From Saprospiraceae bacterium (lineage in GTDB: Bacteria > Bacteroidota > Bacteroidia > Chitinophagales > Saprospiraceae): a stretch of 63,455 nucleotides of DNA. Location of the stretch: the NCBI GenBank assembly GCA_016715105.1, contig JADKBO010000060.1, positions 1 to 63,455 of the forward strand. Reading direction: 5' to 3'. Position numbers and translations under genes: made by a program. Below are positions 20,756-29,510 of this stretch, in pieces; the first letter of the stretch is position 1, and each line of letters starts with the position of its first letter. The notes beneath the pieces were generated by a model, which saw only the letters and a list, made by a program, of their open reading frames with translations, was not told the DNA's origin and ran no database searches.

Positions 20756-22233
20756 ATGGCAAAGAAACAATATACACATACAGAACTGATGCAAATGGCC
20801 ATTGACGTGATGAACAAAAGCGTGAATGAGCCAAGAGAAGATGGTAAAGTGCCACCCAAAGTTGGTGCGGTTTTGCTTTTTCCTGATGGTAGAATTGAAA
20901 CGGCATACCGTGGCGAACTGCGAGAAGGCGACCACGCTGAATACACTTTGCTGGAAAGAAAATTGCATAACGAAAACCTGGAAGGTTGTATTCTGTACAC
21001 CACGCTTGAACCTTGTATGGAACGCAATCCACCAAAGGTGCCTTGTTGCCGCAGAGTTACCAATGCCCGGATTAAAAAAGTGTATATCGGTATTGAAGAT
21101 AAAGACCCCAAAGGCAAAGGTATTCGGCATTTAGAAAAGCATAAGGTGCCTTATGAAATGTTCAAACGAGATTTTCAACAAGTAATAGAAGAAGAGAACA
21201 AAGCCTTTTTAAAGCAAGCCCTACAGCGCAAAAAGGAAGCCGAAGAGGAAGAAGATTTGCGTACGCCTATTGAAATGCCTATTGCCAATTATGATGTCAG
21301 CAAATTCTCGGATGAAGCCCTGAAGAAGTTTATCAAAGAAGCAAAATTGGATTTCAAACATACGGATGAGGCATTTCTGGAATACTTGGCTGATTTTGGT
21401 GCAATGGAGTGGGACAAAGAAAAGAAAGTTTACGTTCCAACAGGTTATGGGGTATTGCTTTTTGGCAAGAACCCAAGAACTAAATTCAAAAATGCCGTTC
21501 TAAAGGCTCACGTTTCGTATGGTAGCAGCAAAATAGAACCGAAAGATTTTGATCAGGCTTTGGTGCTTTTACCTGACCAAATTGAAGAATGGCTATTGAA
21601 AGTTTTACCCCTTTCCAAAGACACTAGTAGTTTCAAAAGAAAAGATGTTCCTGACTTTCCACCAAGTGTACTCCGTGAAGCAATTGTAAACGCATTGGTT
21701 CATAGAGATTATGCAATTGAAGGAGCAAAATGTGAAATCAAGATTGACGAAAACAAAATTATCGTAACCAGTCCCGGAAAACCATTGCCGTCCATTTCTT
21801 TGGATGACCTGAATAGGTTTGAAGCTTCTTCACCAGCCGCAACCATATCATTACTTATGCTTTCAGCCTGATGGATTATGTAGAGGAAAAAGGATTTGGA
21901 ATGAAGACCTTCAAATCATTGAATAAAGAATATGGGTTACCAATACCGAAATATACTTTTAAGGAACCATTCTTGACTCTGACTTTTCCCAGAACAACAG
22001 AAGCCGTAAAAGAAGTTATAGGCAAGAGCAATATTGATGATTTGAGTACTGAGGAACTAAAGAACTTTGAAATTTTTAGAGAGAAGCGTCCTGTTTCTAA
22101 GGCCGAATTTGTTGAGTTTAGTGGTTTAGCATCCAGAACGGCTGAACGCCATTTAAAAGAATGGGTTGACAAAGGACTTCTTACAATTGTAGGCTCAGGC
22201 CGTAGCACTAAATACCTGTACAATGAATATTAA
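20756..22233 (+). pseudogene. Cytidine/deoxycytidylate deaminase fused to a HATPase_c_4/winged-helix protein, one frameshift
   Basis: Residues 1-135 are a zinc deaminase: DHAEYTLLE (HAE, 60-62), then TTLEPCMERNPPKVPCC (ligands near 87 and 97), with a long RibD-like insertion between the cysteines. A charged linker leads to a domain also found in AlbA_2-type ATP-binding proteins: PPSVLREAIVNALVHRDY, IIVTSPGKPLP, and after a frameshift near 21835, RNHIITYAFSLMDYVEEKGF. A C-terminal winged helix follows (LASRTAERHLKEWVDKG). ATG 20756 is chosen over the TTG at 20747. In relatives the N-terminal slot is usually a DNA-binding AlbA_2 domain; here a deaminase replaces it. Nucleotide depletion or base editing tied to DNA sensing is an inference. 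Confidence 0.75.
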
Positions 22234-22234
22234 T

Positions 22235-22330
22235 CTCGCCATTTCTTCGCCAATGTGGCGAGAAAGAAATTACCCTAAAGCTCTTAATCCAGCTTTCTCG
22301 CCAGAATCTCGCCAAAGTGGCGAGAAAAAG
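22235..22330 (+). repeat. Twin hairpin repeat after the deaminase gene
   Basis: The pattern CTCGCCA-n6-CGCCAAnGTGGCGAGAAA occurs twice, 62 bases apart (22235 and 22297). Each copy can fold through CTCGCCA and TGGCGAG. Possible roles are a terminator, an mRNA-stability element or a regulator site between the two genes. Confidence 0.6.
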
Positions 22331-22398
22331 CACATTGATAGATGAGGGAATAACTGAGGGATTAATTGAGAGAATAAACACGGAAAAAGCACTTTGCA

Positions 22399-24228
22399 AT
22401 GAGTAAACTTAGCAATAAAATAGAAGCCCACGACCGCTCCATTACCGAAGTGTTGGACGATAAAAAGTACACCGTAGATTACTTTCAACGGGAGTACAAA
22501 TGGGAAGAACGCCATATTGAGCAGTTAGTATCAGACTTAACTTCATCCTTCCTGAATGAATACAGACCCGAGCATAAACGTAAGGACATTGAAAATTACA
22601 ATTCATATTACTTAGGTCCATTTGTAGTCAGTGTGAAAGATGGTCAGCGAAGCATTATTGATGGTCAGCAACGTCTTACTTCTTTGACATTGCTACTGAT
22701 TTATCTGAATAACCTACAAAAAGAACTCGGCATATCTGAAAAATTAGAATCGTTGATTTTCTCTGAAAAATTTGGAGAATTGTCTTTCAATATTCAGGTA
22801 GATGAACGCATTACTTGTATGGAATTCTTGTTCAAAACAGGAGAATATGAGCCAAAGGAATCTGATGATGAGTCCACGCTGAATATGCTTGCTCGTTATT
22901 CGGATATTGAAAAGGCATTTCCCGAAGAAATCAAAAATAGCGTATTGCCATTTTTCATAGACTGGTTGAAATACAATGTGGTATTGGTAGAGATTATTGC
23001 CTACTCAGATGAAAACGCCTACACCATTTTTGAAACAATGAACGATAGGGGATTAAATCTTACCCCAACAGAAATGCTAAAAGGCTTCATTCTATCGAAG
23101 TTTGAAGACAGCAAGAAACGACAAAAAGCCAATGAGCTTTGGAAAACGTCAATGCAAGAACTGCATATCTATGACAAAGATGAAGACCAACGCTTTATTC
23201 AGGCTTGGTTCAGGGCACAGTATGCCGAAACCATAAGACCGGGTAAAGCAGGTTCTAAAAATGAAGATTTTGAGAAAATAGGAACACGCTTTCACAGCTG
23301 GTTCAGGGATAATTTAGATAAAGTAGGAATCGAACAAGACGATTCAGAAGCTTTTCAAGCGTTCATTGATAAAGACTTCAAATTCTTTTTGAATGCGTAT
23401 AAGCACGTTTTAACCGCTGAGCGAAAATTAACTGATTCACTCCAACACGTTTTCTACATCAGAAGATGGGGCATTGCCAACTCGCTCAGTTATCCATTAT
23501 TACTTGCTTCATTGAAGGCTAGCGATAATTCAGAAACTGTTTTAGCGAAAATGGATATGGTCGCACGGTATATTGAAGCATTTGTTGTTCGCAGGTCGGT
23601 CAATTTCAGAAAGTTTGCATCCAGTTCCATTCGATACACAATGTACACGTTGGTAAAAGAAATCAGAAGAACCGAAATACACGAACTACAAGCCATATTG
23701 CAACGCAAATTGGATGAAATGGAAGAGCCTTGGACTGGAATTCAAAATTTCCGTTTGCACGGACAAAACAGGGTATTTGTAAAATTCTTGCTTTCTAGAA
23801 TTACATCCTATGTTGAACAGCAATCAGGTTTTAATTCATCTTTTGAAAAGTACTACCACAACCCTGGAGGCAAATCTTTTGAAGTGGAACATATTTGGGC
23901 AGATAAATTTGCCAAGCATAAAGATGAATTTGAGCAGGAATCAGACTTTCAAGAATACAGAAACCGCATAGGTGCTTTAGTACTATTGCCAAGAGGCACG
24001 AATCAATCGTTTGGTGCCAAACCATACAATGAAAAGTTAAGTCATTACATCAAAGAGAACTTATTGGTTCAGAGTCTTTGTCCGCTCAACTATCAAAACA
24101 ACCCCAATTTCCTTTCAATGAAAAGCAGATTAAATCTTCCATTTAAGGCACACGAAGAATTTAAAAGGCTGACATATCAGAAAGGCAAAAGTTGTATCAA
24201 TCTATTTGTGAATCTATTTGGGAAATAA
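22399..24228 (+). CDS. GmrSD-type DUF262/DUF1524 restriction protein
   Basis: The 609-residue protein is essentially intact. The N-terminal DUF262 (ParB/Srx-like NTPase) shows FQREYKW (29-35) and DGQQRLTSL (88-96). DUF1524, an HNH-type nuclease, shows FEVEHIWADKF near 494, then RNRIGALVLLP and NQSFGAKPYNEKL. Fused GmrSD proteins cleave modified phage DNA using NTP. The last ~20 residues differ from the alternative frame (ERQKLYQSICESIWEIKS), so a late indel near 24170 may have altered the tail. It sits about 165 bases after the deaminase-ATPase and 12 before the AAA gene. Confidence 0.85.
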   Translation: MSKLSNKIEAHDRSITEVLDDKKYTVDYFQREYKWEERHIEQLVSDLTSSFLNEYRPEHKRKDIENYNSYYLGPFVVSVKDGQRSIIDGQQRLTSLTLLLIYLNNLQKELGISEKLESLIFSEKFGELSFNIQVDERITCMEFLFKTGEYEPKESDDESTLNMLARYSDIEKAFPEEIKNSVLPFFIDWLKYNVVLVEIIAYSDENAYTIFETMNDRGLNLTPTEMLKGFILSKFEDSKKRQKANELWKTSMQELHIYDKDEDQRFIQAWFRAQYAETIRPGKAGSKNEDFEKIGTRFHSWFRDNLDKVGIEQDDSEAFQAFIDKDFKFFLNAYKHVLTAERKLTDSLQHVFYIRRWGIANSLSYPLLLASLKASDNSETVLAKMDMVARYIEAFVVRRSVNFRKFASSSIRYTMYTLVKEIRRTEIHELQAILQRKLDEMEEPWTGIQNFRLHGQNRVFVKFLLSRITSYVEQQSGFNSSFEKYYHNPGGKSFEVEHIWADKFAKHKDEFEQESDFQEYRNRIGALVLLPRGTNQSFGAKPYNEKLSHYIKENLLVQSLCPLNYQNNPNFLSMKSRLNLPFKAHEEFKRLTYQKGKSCINLFVNLFGK

Positions 24229-24240
24229 AATCTATACCAA

Positions 24241-26490
24241 TGAGGATTAAGAAGGTAGAAATAAAGGACTACAAGCATCTTACGGAAAGAATGAATTCAA
24301 TGTAGATGGCAAAAACTTGTTTATCTACGGAGAAAATGGAAGCGGTAAAAGTTCCTTCTACTATGCTCTGAAAGACTTTTTTCAATCTTCAACCGAAACT
24401 TTGAGCTATGATGAAACCGAGAACATATTCCTGACCAAAGCTCAAAAAGGAAAAGGTTATATCACAGTTACTTTCAATCCTGATAAAGACGGAACTGCCA
24501 CCGATAAAGCATACACCGTAAAGAAAAGCTCAAAAAACACCTATGCGGCAGGAGACACCAGCATTCGGGATGCCATCAAACTCAAAAGTTTTTTGACCTA
24601 CAAACACTTGCTTGGAATTCACTACATCAAAAAAGACAATGAAATAGACTTATTTGACTTGTTGGTTAAAGGAGTACTCAAACATTTCAAAAGTGTAGCT
24701 ATAACAGGAAACAAAGAACTTGGTGAACTTTGGGAAGATGTTGAAACTGCGATTGCAAAAGAAACAGGTCAAGCGTTTAACATCACCCAAAAGAAAAATG
24801 AAGTTGATAAAACTATCAACGCTTTTGATACTGCTTTCAAAAAATTATTTGAGACAGCCAGTATTGAAAATATTCTGAAATACGCCCAACCAATTTTGGA
24901 TAAGTTCGGTCACAACATTGAACTCAAACTTAATTACACCCAAGCAAAACCAACACCCGATTATAAAGACATTGAACGTAATCACGTAAGAGTAAAAATC
25001 AAATATCTCGGTAAAGAGATTGATAAGCCGCATATCTTCTTGAATGAAGCAAGACTTTCAGCCATTGCGATTTCTATTTATTTGGGGATGATTAAACGCC
25101 ACGTGCAAGGATTGCCGTGCAAAGTTTTATTCATTGATGATATTTTTATCGGTCTCGATATTGGAAATCGGTTACCGTTATTAAAGATACTGGATGATGA
25201 TTTTTCACTATATCAGGTTTTCATTACCACTTATGATAAACCTTGGTACGAATTTGTCAAATCAACTTATTTGGACGGGAATAATGCTTGGAAAAGCTTA
25301 GAGTTTTATGCTCGCAGAACTCGAAAATGATTTGATATTCCAATCGTAAGAGAGAATAATTCAAATTCACACGTTCAAAATTATATAGACAAGGCAGAAG
25401 AGTATTTCAATCAAGGCGACAATAAAGCAGCAGGAGTTTATCTTCGCTCTGCTTTTGAATTCATTTTGAAGAGATGAACTTTGGGAAGATGTTGAAACTG
25501 CGATTGCAAAAGAAACAGGTCAAGCGTTTAACATCACCCAAAAGAAAAATGAAGTTGATAAAACTATCAACGCTTTTGATACTGCTTTCAAAAAATTATT
25601 TGAGACAGCCAGTATTGAAAATATTCTGAAATACGCCCAACCAATTTTGGATAAGTTCGGTCACAACATTGAACTCAAACTTAATTACACCCAAGCAAAA
25701 CCAACACCCGATTATAAAGACATTGAACGTAATCACGTAAGAGTAAAAAATCAAATATCTCGGAAAGAGATTGATAAGCCCGCATATCTTCTTGAATGAA
25801 GCAAGACTTTCAGCCATTGCGATTTCTATTTATTTGGGGATGATTAAACGCCACGCAAGGATTGCCGTGCAAAGTTTTATTCATTGATGATATTTTATCG
25901 GTCTCGATATTGGAAATCGGTTACCGTTATTAAAGATACTGGATGATGATTGTTCACTATATCAGGTTTTCATTACCACTTATGATAAACCTTGGTACGA
26001 ATTTGTCAAATCAACTTATTTGGACGGGAATAATGCTTGGAAAAGCTTAGAGTTTTATGCTCGCAGAACTCGAAAAGGATTTGATATTCCAATCGTAAGA
26101 GAGAATAATTCAAATTCACACGTTCAAAATTATATAGACAAGGCAGAAGAGTATTTCAATCAAGGCGACAATAAAGCAGCAGGAGTTTATCTTCGCTCTG
26201 CTTTTGAATTCATTTTGAAGAGATTCTGTTTCGGGAAAAAAGTCCCCGTACCTTTTTACATTGATAGTTCTAAAATGAAGACTGATGAATTCTGGGGTTC
26301 TGTTAAAAAGTATAAAGCATCTCATCCAGCTTGTGGTTTAACACCAGCAACCACAACACTAATAGACCATTATACAAGCTTAGTTTTAAATCCTTTGAGC
26401 CACCACGACATTAACAAGCACGAAATAACAACAGAAATACAGGGTGCATTAAACACAATCAAAACTTTAAAAGCAGAATTGAATGTATAA
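24241..26490 (+). pseudogene. SMC/RecF-like AAA ATPase, partner of GmrSD; internally duplicated
   Basis: The start MRIKKVEIKDYKHLTE is a typical RecF/AAA_23 opening. After a frameshift near 24300 the Walker A reads YGENGSGKSS, and VLFIDDIFIGLD is the Walker B. The C-terminal helical region ends with VLNPLSHHDINKHE. The coiled-coil part is short. A 751-bp segment (24725-25475) is repeated at once (25476-26224). Copy 1 keeps the ATPase frame but ends in TGA (RTRK-stop); copy 2 has indels but keeps the C-terminal frame (RTRKG). Without the duplication the protein would be ~500 residues. It likely powers or regulates the neighbouring nuclease. Confidence 0.75.
24725..26224 (+). repeat. Tandem duplication of ~750 bp within the AAA gene
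   Basis: Units 24725-25475 and 25476-26224 are nearly identical. The few differences are mainly one-base indels in runs (for example near 25750 and 25895) and a T/G change that removes the stop. No longer homology is seen at the join, so this may be an assembly artefact. Confidence 0.9.
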
Positions 26491-26764
26491 CCCAACGCTT
26501 CACAGCCACACACATTGCCAAGCCGCACAAGCCAACGCTCAAACCAAAGCTTGGCAAAGAGTGTGTCTGTCCAACCGCACGACCAAAACGACCGACAAAC
26601 CAACGGACGAAAAAGAACACCGAAGCGATAACATCACCTATACGCAAGCAGGGGTTTTGTGCTTCGTAGGACAGTTATGTGGTAAATTTAAAGTTCAGTT
26701 CTTCGTAGGAAATTCAGTGGTTAAAATCCCTGCCTGCGTATAGCTGAGAACCGTTCTCGGTTAT
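26491..26764 (+). repeat. Hairpin H1 plus junction element J2
   Basis: Directly after the AAA stop, facing arms lie at 26503-26523 (CAGCCACACACATTGCCAAG) and 26549-26569 (CTTGGCAAAGAGTGTGTCTG). J2 follows: core GATAACA at 26626, arm CTATACGCAAGCAGGG at 26638, GTGCTTCGTAGGACAGTT in the loop, partner arm CCCTGCCTGCGTATAG at 26728, and end GAACCGTTCTCGG. A second composite of the same order lies at 45836-46194. The open frame here is not a gene. Confidence 0.7.
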
Positions 26765-26773
26765 TAAGAAAAA

Positions 26774-27391
26774 ATGAAAACAGAAAATACATATAAAGAC
26801 AAAGGAAATACAAAATGGTACTACATTAGCAAGATTGAAGTAGTTTGTCCTAAATGTACAAGTAAGGCAACTCTGCTTACACCAAATCAAAATCAAAGTA
26901 AACCCGAATTAAAATGTTCGAATTGCTATTATAGTAAAACAGGGTTTGAATACTCAACTTTTTCAAATATTCGGAAAATTGTTTGTGAGAAATGCAACTC
27001 AATATTCAATTTAGAAACTAAAGACCTCTTAAGGACAGTAAAAAAGACAAATTGTAAATGTCCAGATTGTGAACACCAAAATCAAGTAGAGGTAGAATTT
27101 GATTTATACAAAAACGGGGGAATGTACAATCAACAAGCTAAAGACCAATATTTTGGTTTAGATTTTTGGTACATGACTAACTTCAAAAGCAATTGCTTTT
27201 GGGCATACAACTTAGATCACTTAAATGAAATTGAGTATTATGTATCAGCAGAAATAAGAAAACGTCACTTAGGAGAATATCAATCAATGGTTGAAAAATT
27301 ACCTAAATGGGTTTCAAGTAAAAAGAATAGAGATGAAATATTGAACGCAATAACTAAACTTAAAAGTAAAACAGCCGAGAACAAGCCGTAG
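26774..27391 (+). CDS. Zinc-ribbon conserved hypothetical protein
   Basis: The 205-residue soluble protein has two pairs of cysteine knuckles: CPKC with CSNC (residues ~25-55) and CEKC with CPDC (~72-100). The C-terminal half is helical and charged. I recognise no catalytic motif. Zinc ribbons like these often bind nucleic acid. It lies between two junction elements (26491-26764 and 27388-27450), so it looks like a single-gene module and not part of the upstream operon. Confidence 0.75.
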   Translation: MKTENTYKDKGNTKWYYISKIEVVCPKCTSKATLLTPNQNQSKPELKCSNCYYSKTGFEYSTFSNIRKIVCEKCNSIFNLETKDLLRTVKKTNCKCPDCEHQNQVEVEFDLYKNGGMYNQQAKDQYFGLDFWYMTNFKSNCFWAYNLDHLNEIEYYVSAEIRKRHLGEYQSMVEKLPKWVSSKKNRDEILNAITKLKSKTAENKP

Positions 27392-27450
27392 CACATCATG
27401 CCGCTCTATCGAGACGGCACAACGGCTAGGGCTGGGTCGTTAGCGGCAAC
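27388..27450 (+). repeat. Short junction element after the zinc-ribbon gene
   Basis: GCCGctctatcgagaCGGC forms a hairpin, followed by GGGTCGTTAGCGGC, matching the GTTA-type ends of the other junctions. It covers the stop codon region of the previous gene. Confidence 0.4.
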
Positions 27451-27482
27451 CAAATTCACGTTTAGTACTAAAAAAGAAAAAC

Positions 27483-27974
27483 ATGGAGCGGAAAACTAAA
27501 AATTCAAAAATTATAAAAGCAACAAAGGAAAAACTCTTCAGTGCTTTCACAGAACCAAAGGCATTGGAAATCTGGCTTGTTCCAGGAGAAATGACAGGGA
27601 AAGTCCATAGTTTCGATTTGAGCATTGGCGGTGGATATGAAATGTCTTTGTTTTATCCAGATACTGACAAAGAATCAAAAGGAAAAACACAAGGGAAAGA
27701 AGATAGGTACAAAGCTAAATTTGTAGAACTAAAACCTTTTGAAAAGATTGTGCAAACTATAACCTTTGATACCGAAGATTCAAAAATGAAAGGTGAGATG
27801 AAAATGTCAGTTTATCTCGAATCAGTGGAAAATGCAACAAAAGTCACAATTACATTTGACAATCTTCCAATAGGTATTAACTTAAAAGACAATGAAGACG
27901 GAACGGAATCTTCACTTGAAAAGCTTGCTGAATTCGTTGATAGAGATTTTAAAGCCAATTTATTCTTCAAATAA
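27483..27974 (+). CDS. SRPBCC-fold (AHSA1/START-like) protein
   Basis: The 163-residue protein has the AHSA1 layout: ATKEKLFSAFTEPKALEIWL at the N-terminus, GGGYEMSLFYPD, a central KFVELKPFEKIVQTITFD, and a C-terminal helix (SSLEKLAEFVDRDF). The fold forms a hydrophobic ligand cavity; the ligand is unknown. It stands alone between repeats. Confidence 0.85.
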   Translation: MERKTKNSKIIKATKEKLFSAFTEPKALEIWLVPGEMTGKVHSFDLSIGGGYEMSLFYPDTDKESKGKTQGKEDRYKAKFVELKPFEKIVQTITFDTEDSKMKGEMKMSVYLESVENATKVTITFDNLPIGINLKDNEDGTESSLEKLAEFVDRDFKANLFFK

Positions 27975-28177
27975 TCAATTTGCTTTCCTTGACATTTACG
28001 TTCACAAAAATTTATCAAAAACAAAAATAGATACAAAGACCTATTATGAAAAAATAGGAGTAATTCTAAAAAAAGACAATAAAAACAATTGGAAACTATA
28101 CAAAAAGAAACTTTGGTTAATGTTATAATTTACCCACTGCTACAACCCATTTGTTGAATCAGTAAAACTTGAAGGGG
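27975..28177 (+). other. Possible gene remnant after the SRPBCC gene
   Basis: A second frame stays open to TAA at 28126 (FLDIYVHKNLSKTKI...YYEKIGVILKKDN). It has no start of its own and no recognised family, and may be the end of a lost gene. Confidence 0.25.
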
Positions 28178-28350
28178 GTGCATTTCATCACTTCGTTTTA
28201 AATACCCCAGAGGGGTTAAATATTAATAACCATGGATGAAGTCCATGGCGAAAAATGAAAAGAGCATATGATTTTGGCGGGATTTTTGGCGAAGCTTCCA
28301 AAAATCATGACAAAATCCCAACAACAAATTTAAGAAGTGATGAAATGCAC
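28178..28350 (+). repeat. Nested-palindrome repeat, short copy
   Basis: It has the same terminal inverted repeats as 12741-13074 and the same inner arms (CCATGGatgaagTCCATGG; ATTTTTGG with CCAAAAAT). About 160 central bases are absent. The orientation matches the first copy. Confidence 0.75.
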
Positions 28351-28636
28351 CCGACAGAAACATCTATCAGCGATTTAAGGTTTTGAATGAGTAACTATTG
28401 AAAAACTCAAATAAATTTCATCTTTATTTTCCGCGTTCCAACTTCCAACATAATGATATGGCAAGAAATATTTTGCTCAAAGCATCAAAATGTGATACCA
28501 TTTGCAAAATTAATCTCAATGTAGTGGTAAAAAATAAGTTGAGATTGGATCGAGAGGGAAGGTCATCTATAAAAGAGACCATACACTTCATACAAAGGAA
28601 AGCTCTTTTCTTTGAAAGTCAACAAGTACCTCAACA
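28351..28636. other. Spacer between repeat blocks, right side
   Basis: Only the first ~55 bases match the left copy. An open frame at 28398-28658 has no recognisable product and crosses into the repeat, so I treat it as non-coding. Confidence 0.4.
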
Positions 28637-28878
28637 TCTAAATAAACCTTTTCAATAAATAAATTTAATACTTACCATATAAATGATGAGTATCTTCACT
28701 TATATTTGGCGAATCGAGCTACGAGAAGTTTGGCAGAGCCGTTTTTAAACGTATATAAACGTTTAAAAACGAAAGTTTGATTGATGATATTTAATAATTT
28801 ATAAATATATATTTATTTAATATTCAATATAATAAGAATCTGGCATTTAAAAGGTAGTTGCGTATATAAACGAGTTAT
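28637..28878 (+). repeat. Promoter-leader repeat family A, copy 3
   Basis: Near-identical to 13248-13487, with TATATTTG at 28701-28708, AAACGTTT near 28758, and the end GCGTATATAAACGAGTTAT. It lies 25 bases before the small membrane gene and probably transcribes it. Confidence 0.75.
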
Positions 28879-28902
28879 GTTCCAGTCAAAAAAAGATAGA
28901 CA

Positions 28903-29100
28903 ATGAATAGTAAAGCAGAAAAATTATTTGAAAAGGTAACCAAATATCAACATTGGTCATTTTTAGCAATGTCAATAATTGTAGCATATCATATTGTAAC
29001 ACCTCAATCATTGGGTGGAATAATTTTATCAATTATATTGTTCTTTCCAATATTCATATATAGTCAAAAACTTTTAGAACGAATAATGTGGATTAAATGA
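28903..29100 (+). CDS. Small two-helix membrane protein
   Basis: The 65-residue protein has two hydrophobic segments (WSFLAMSIIVAYHIV and GGIILSIILFFPIFIY) with short charged ends. No family is recognised. Its stop overlaps the next ATG (ATGA), so translation is coupled to the 29097 gene and the two form an operon driven from the repeat just upstream. Confidence 0.55.
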   Translation: MNSKAEKLFEKVTKYQHWSFLAMSIIVAYHIVTPQSLGGIILSIILFFPIFIYSQKLLERIMWIK

Positions 29101-29510
29101 AAACTATACTATTATCGCCAAGTGTTGTACAAGGGAATAAAATTGCTTATTTATTCTGCAATGGTATTCTGTGGGTTGCTATATCAGAAAAGGATAAAGA
29201 AAGCTTCTATATTGAAAATGAGTTTACTGATCCAAATCCAGAAGACTTTCAGATAATGGAAGAAGAAGATCTTTATCATAAAATTCCCTCTTTAAAAAAT
29301 CAATTAGAAGAACAGGATGAAAAATTTATACATATTGATTATGATAACGGAAAAGTATTTATAAATCCACTACATAAAACGAAAAGTATATTTACTGATA
29401 CAAGTGCTAGAGCTACTAATCAAGCAAACTTCAGTGCTGATACGTGGACATATATCAAAAATCGAAAAAAACATTATATCAAGATTGCCTTAATTGCTAT
29501 ACTATTGTTA

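Noticed and set aside
26483..26743. 86-codon frame after the AAA gene
   Set aside because: Covers the H1 hairpin and J2 element; composition and arms show structure, not coding.
28398..28658. 86-codon frame between repeat blocks
   Set aside because: Ends inside repeat family A and has no counterpart beside the other copies.
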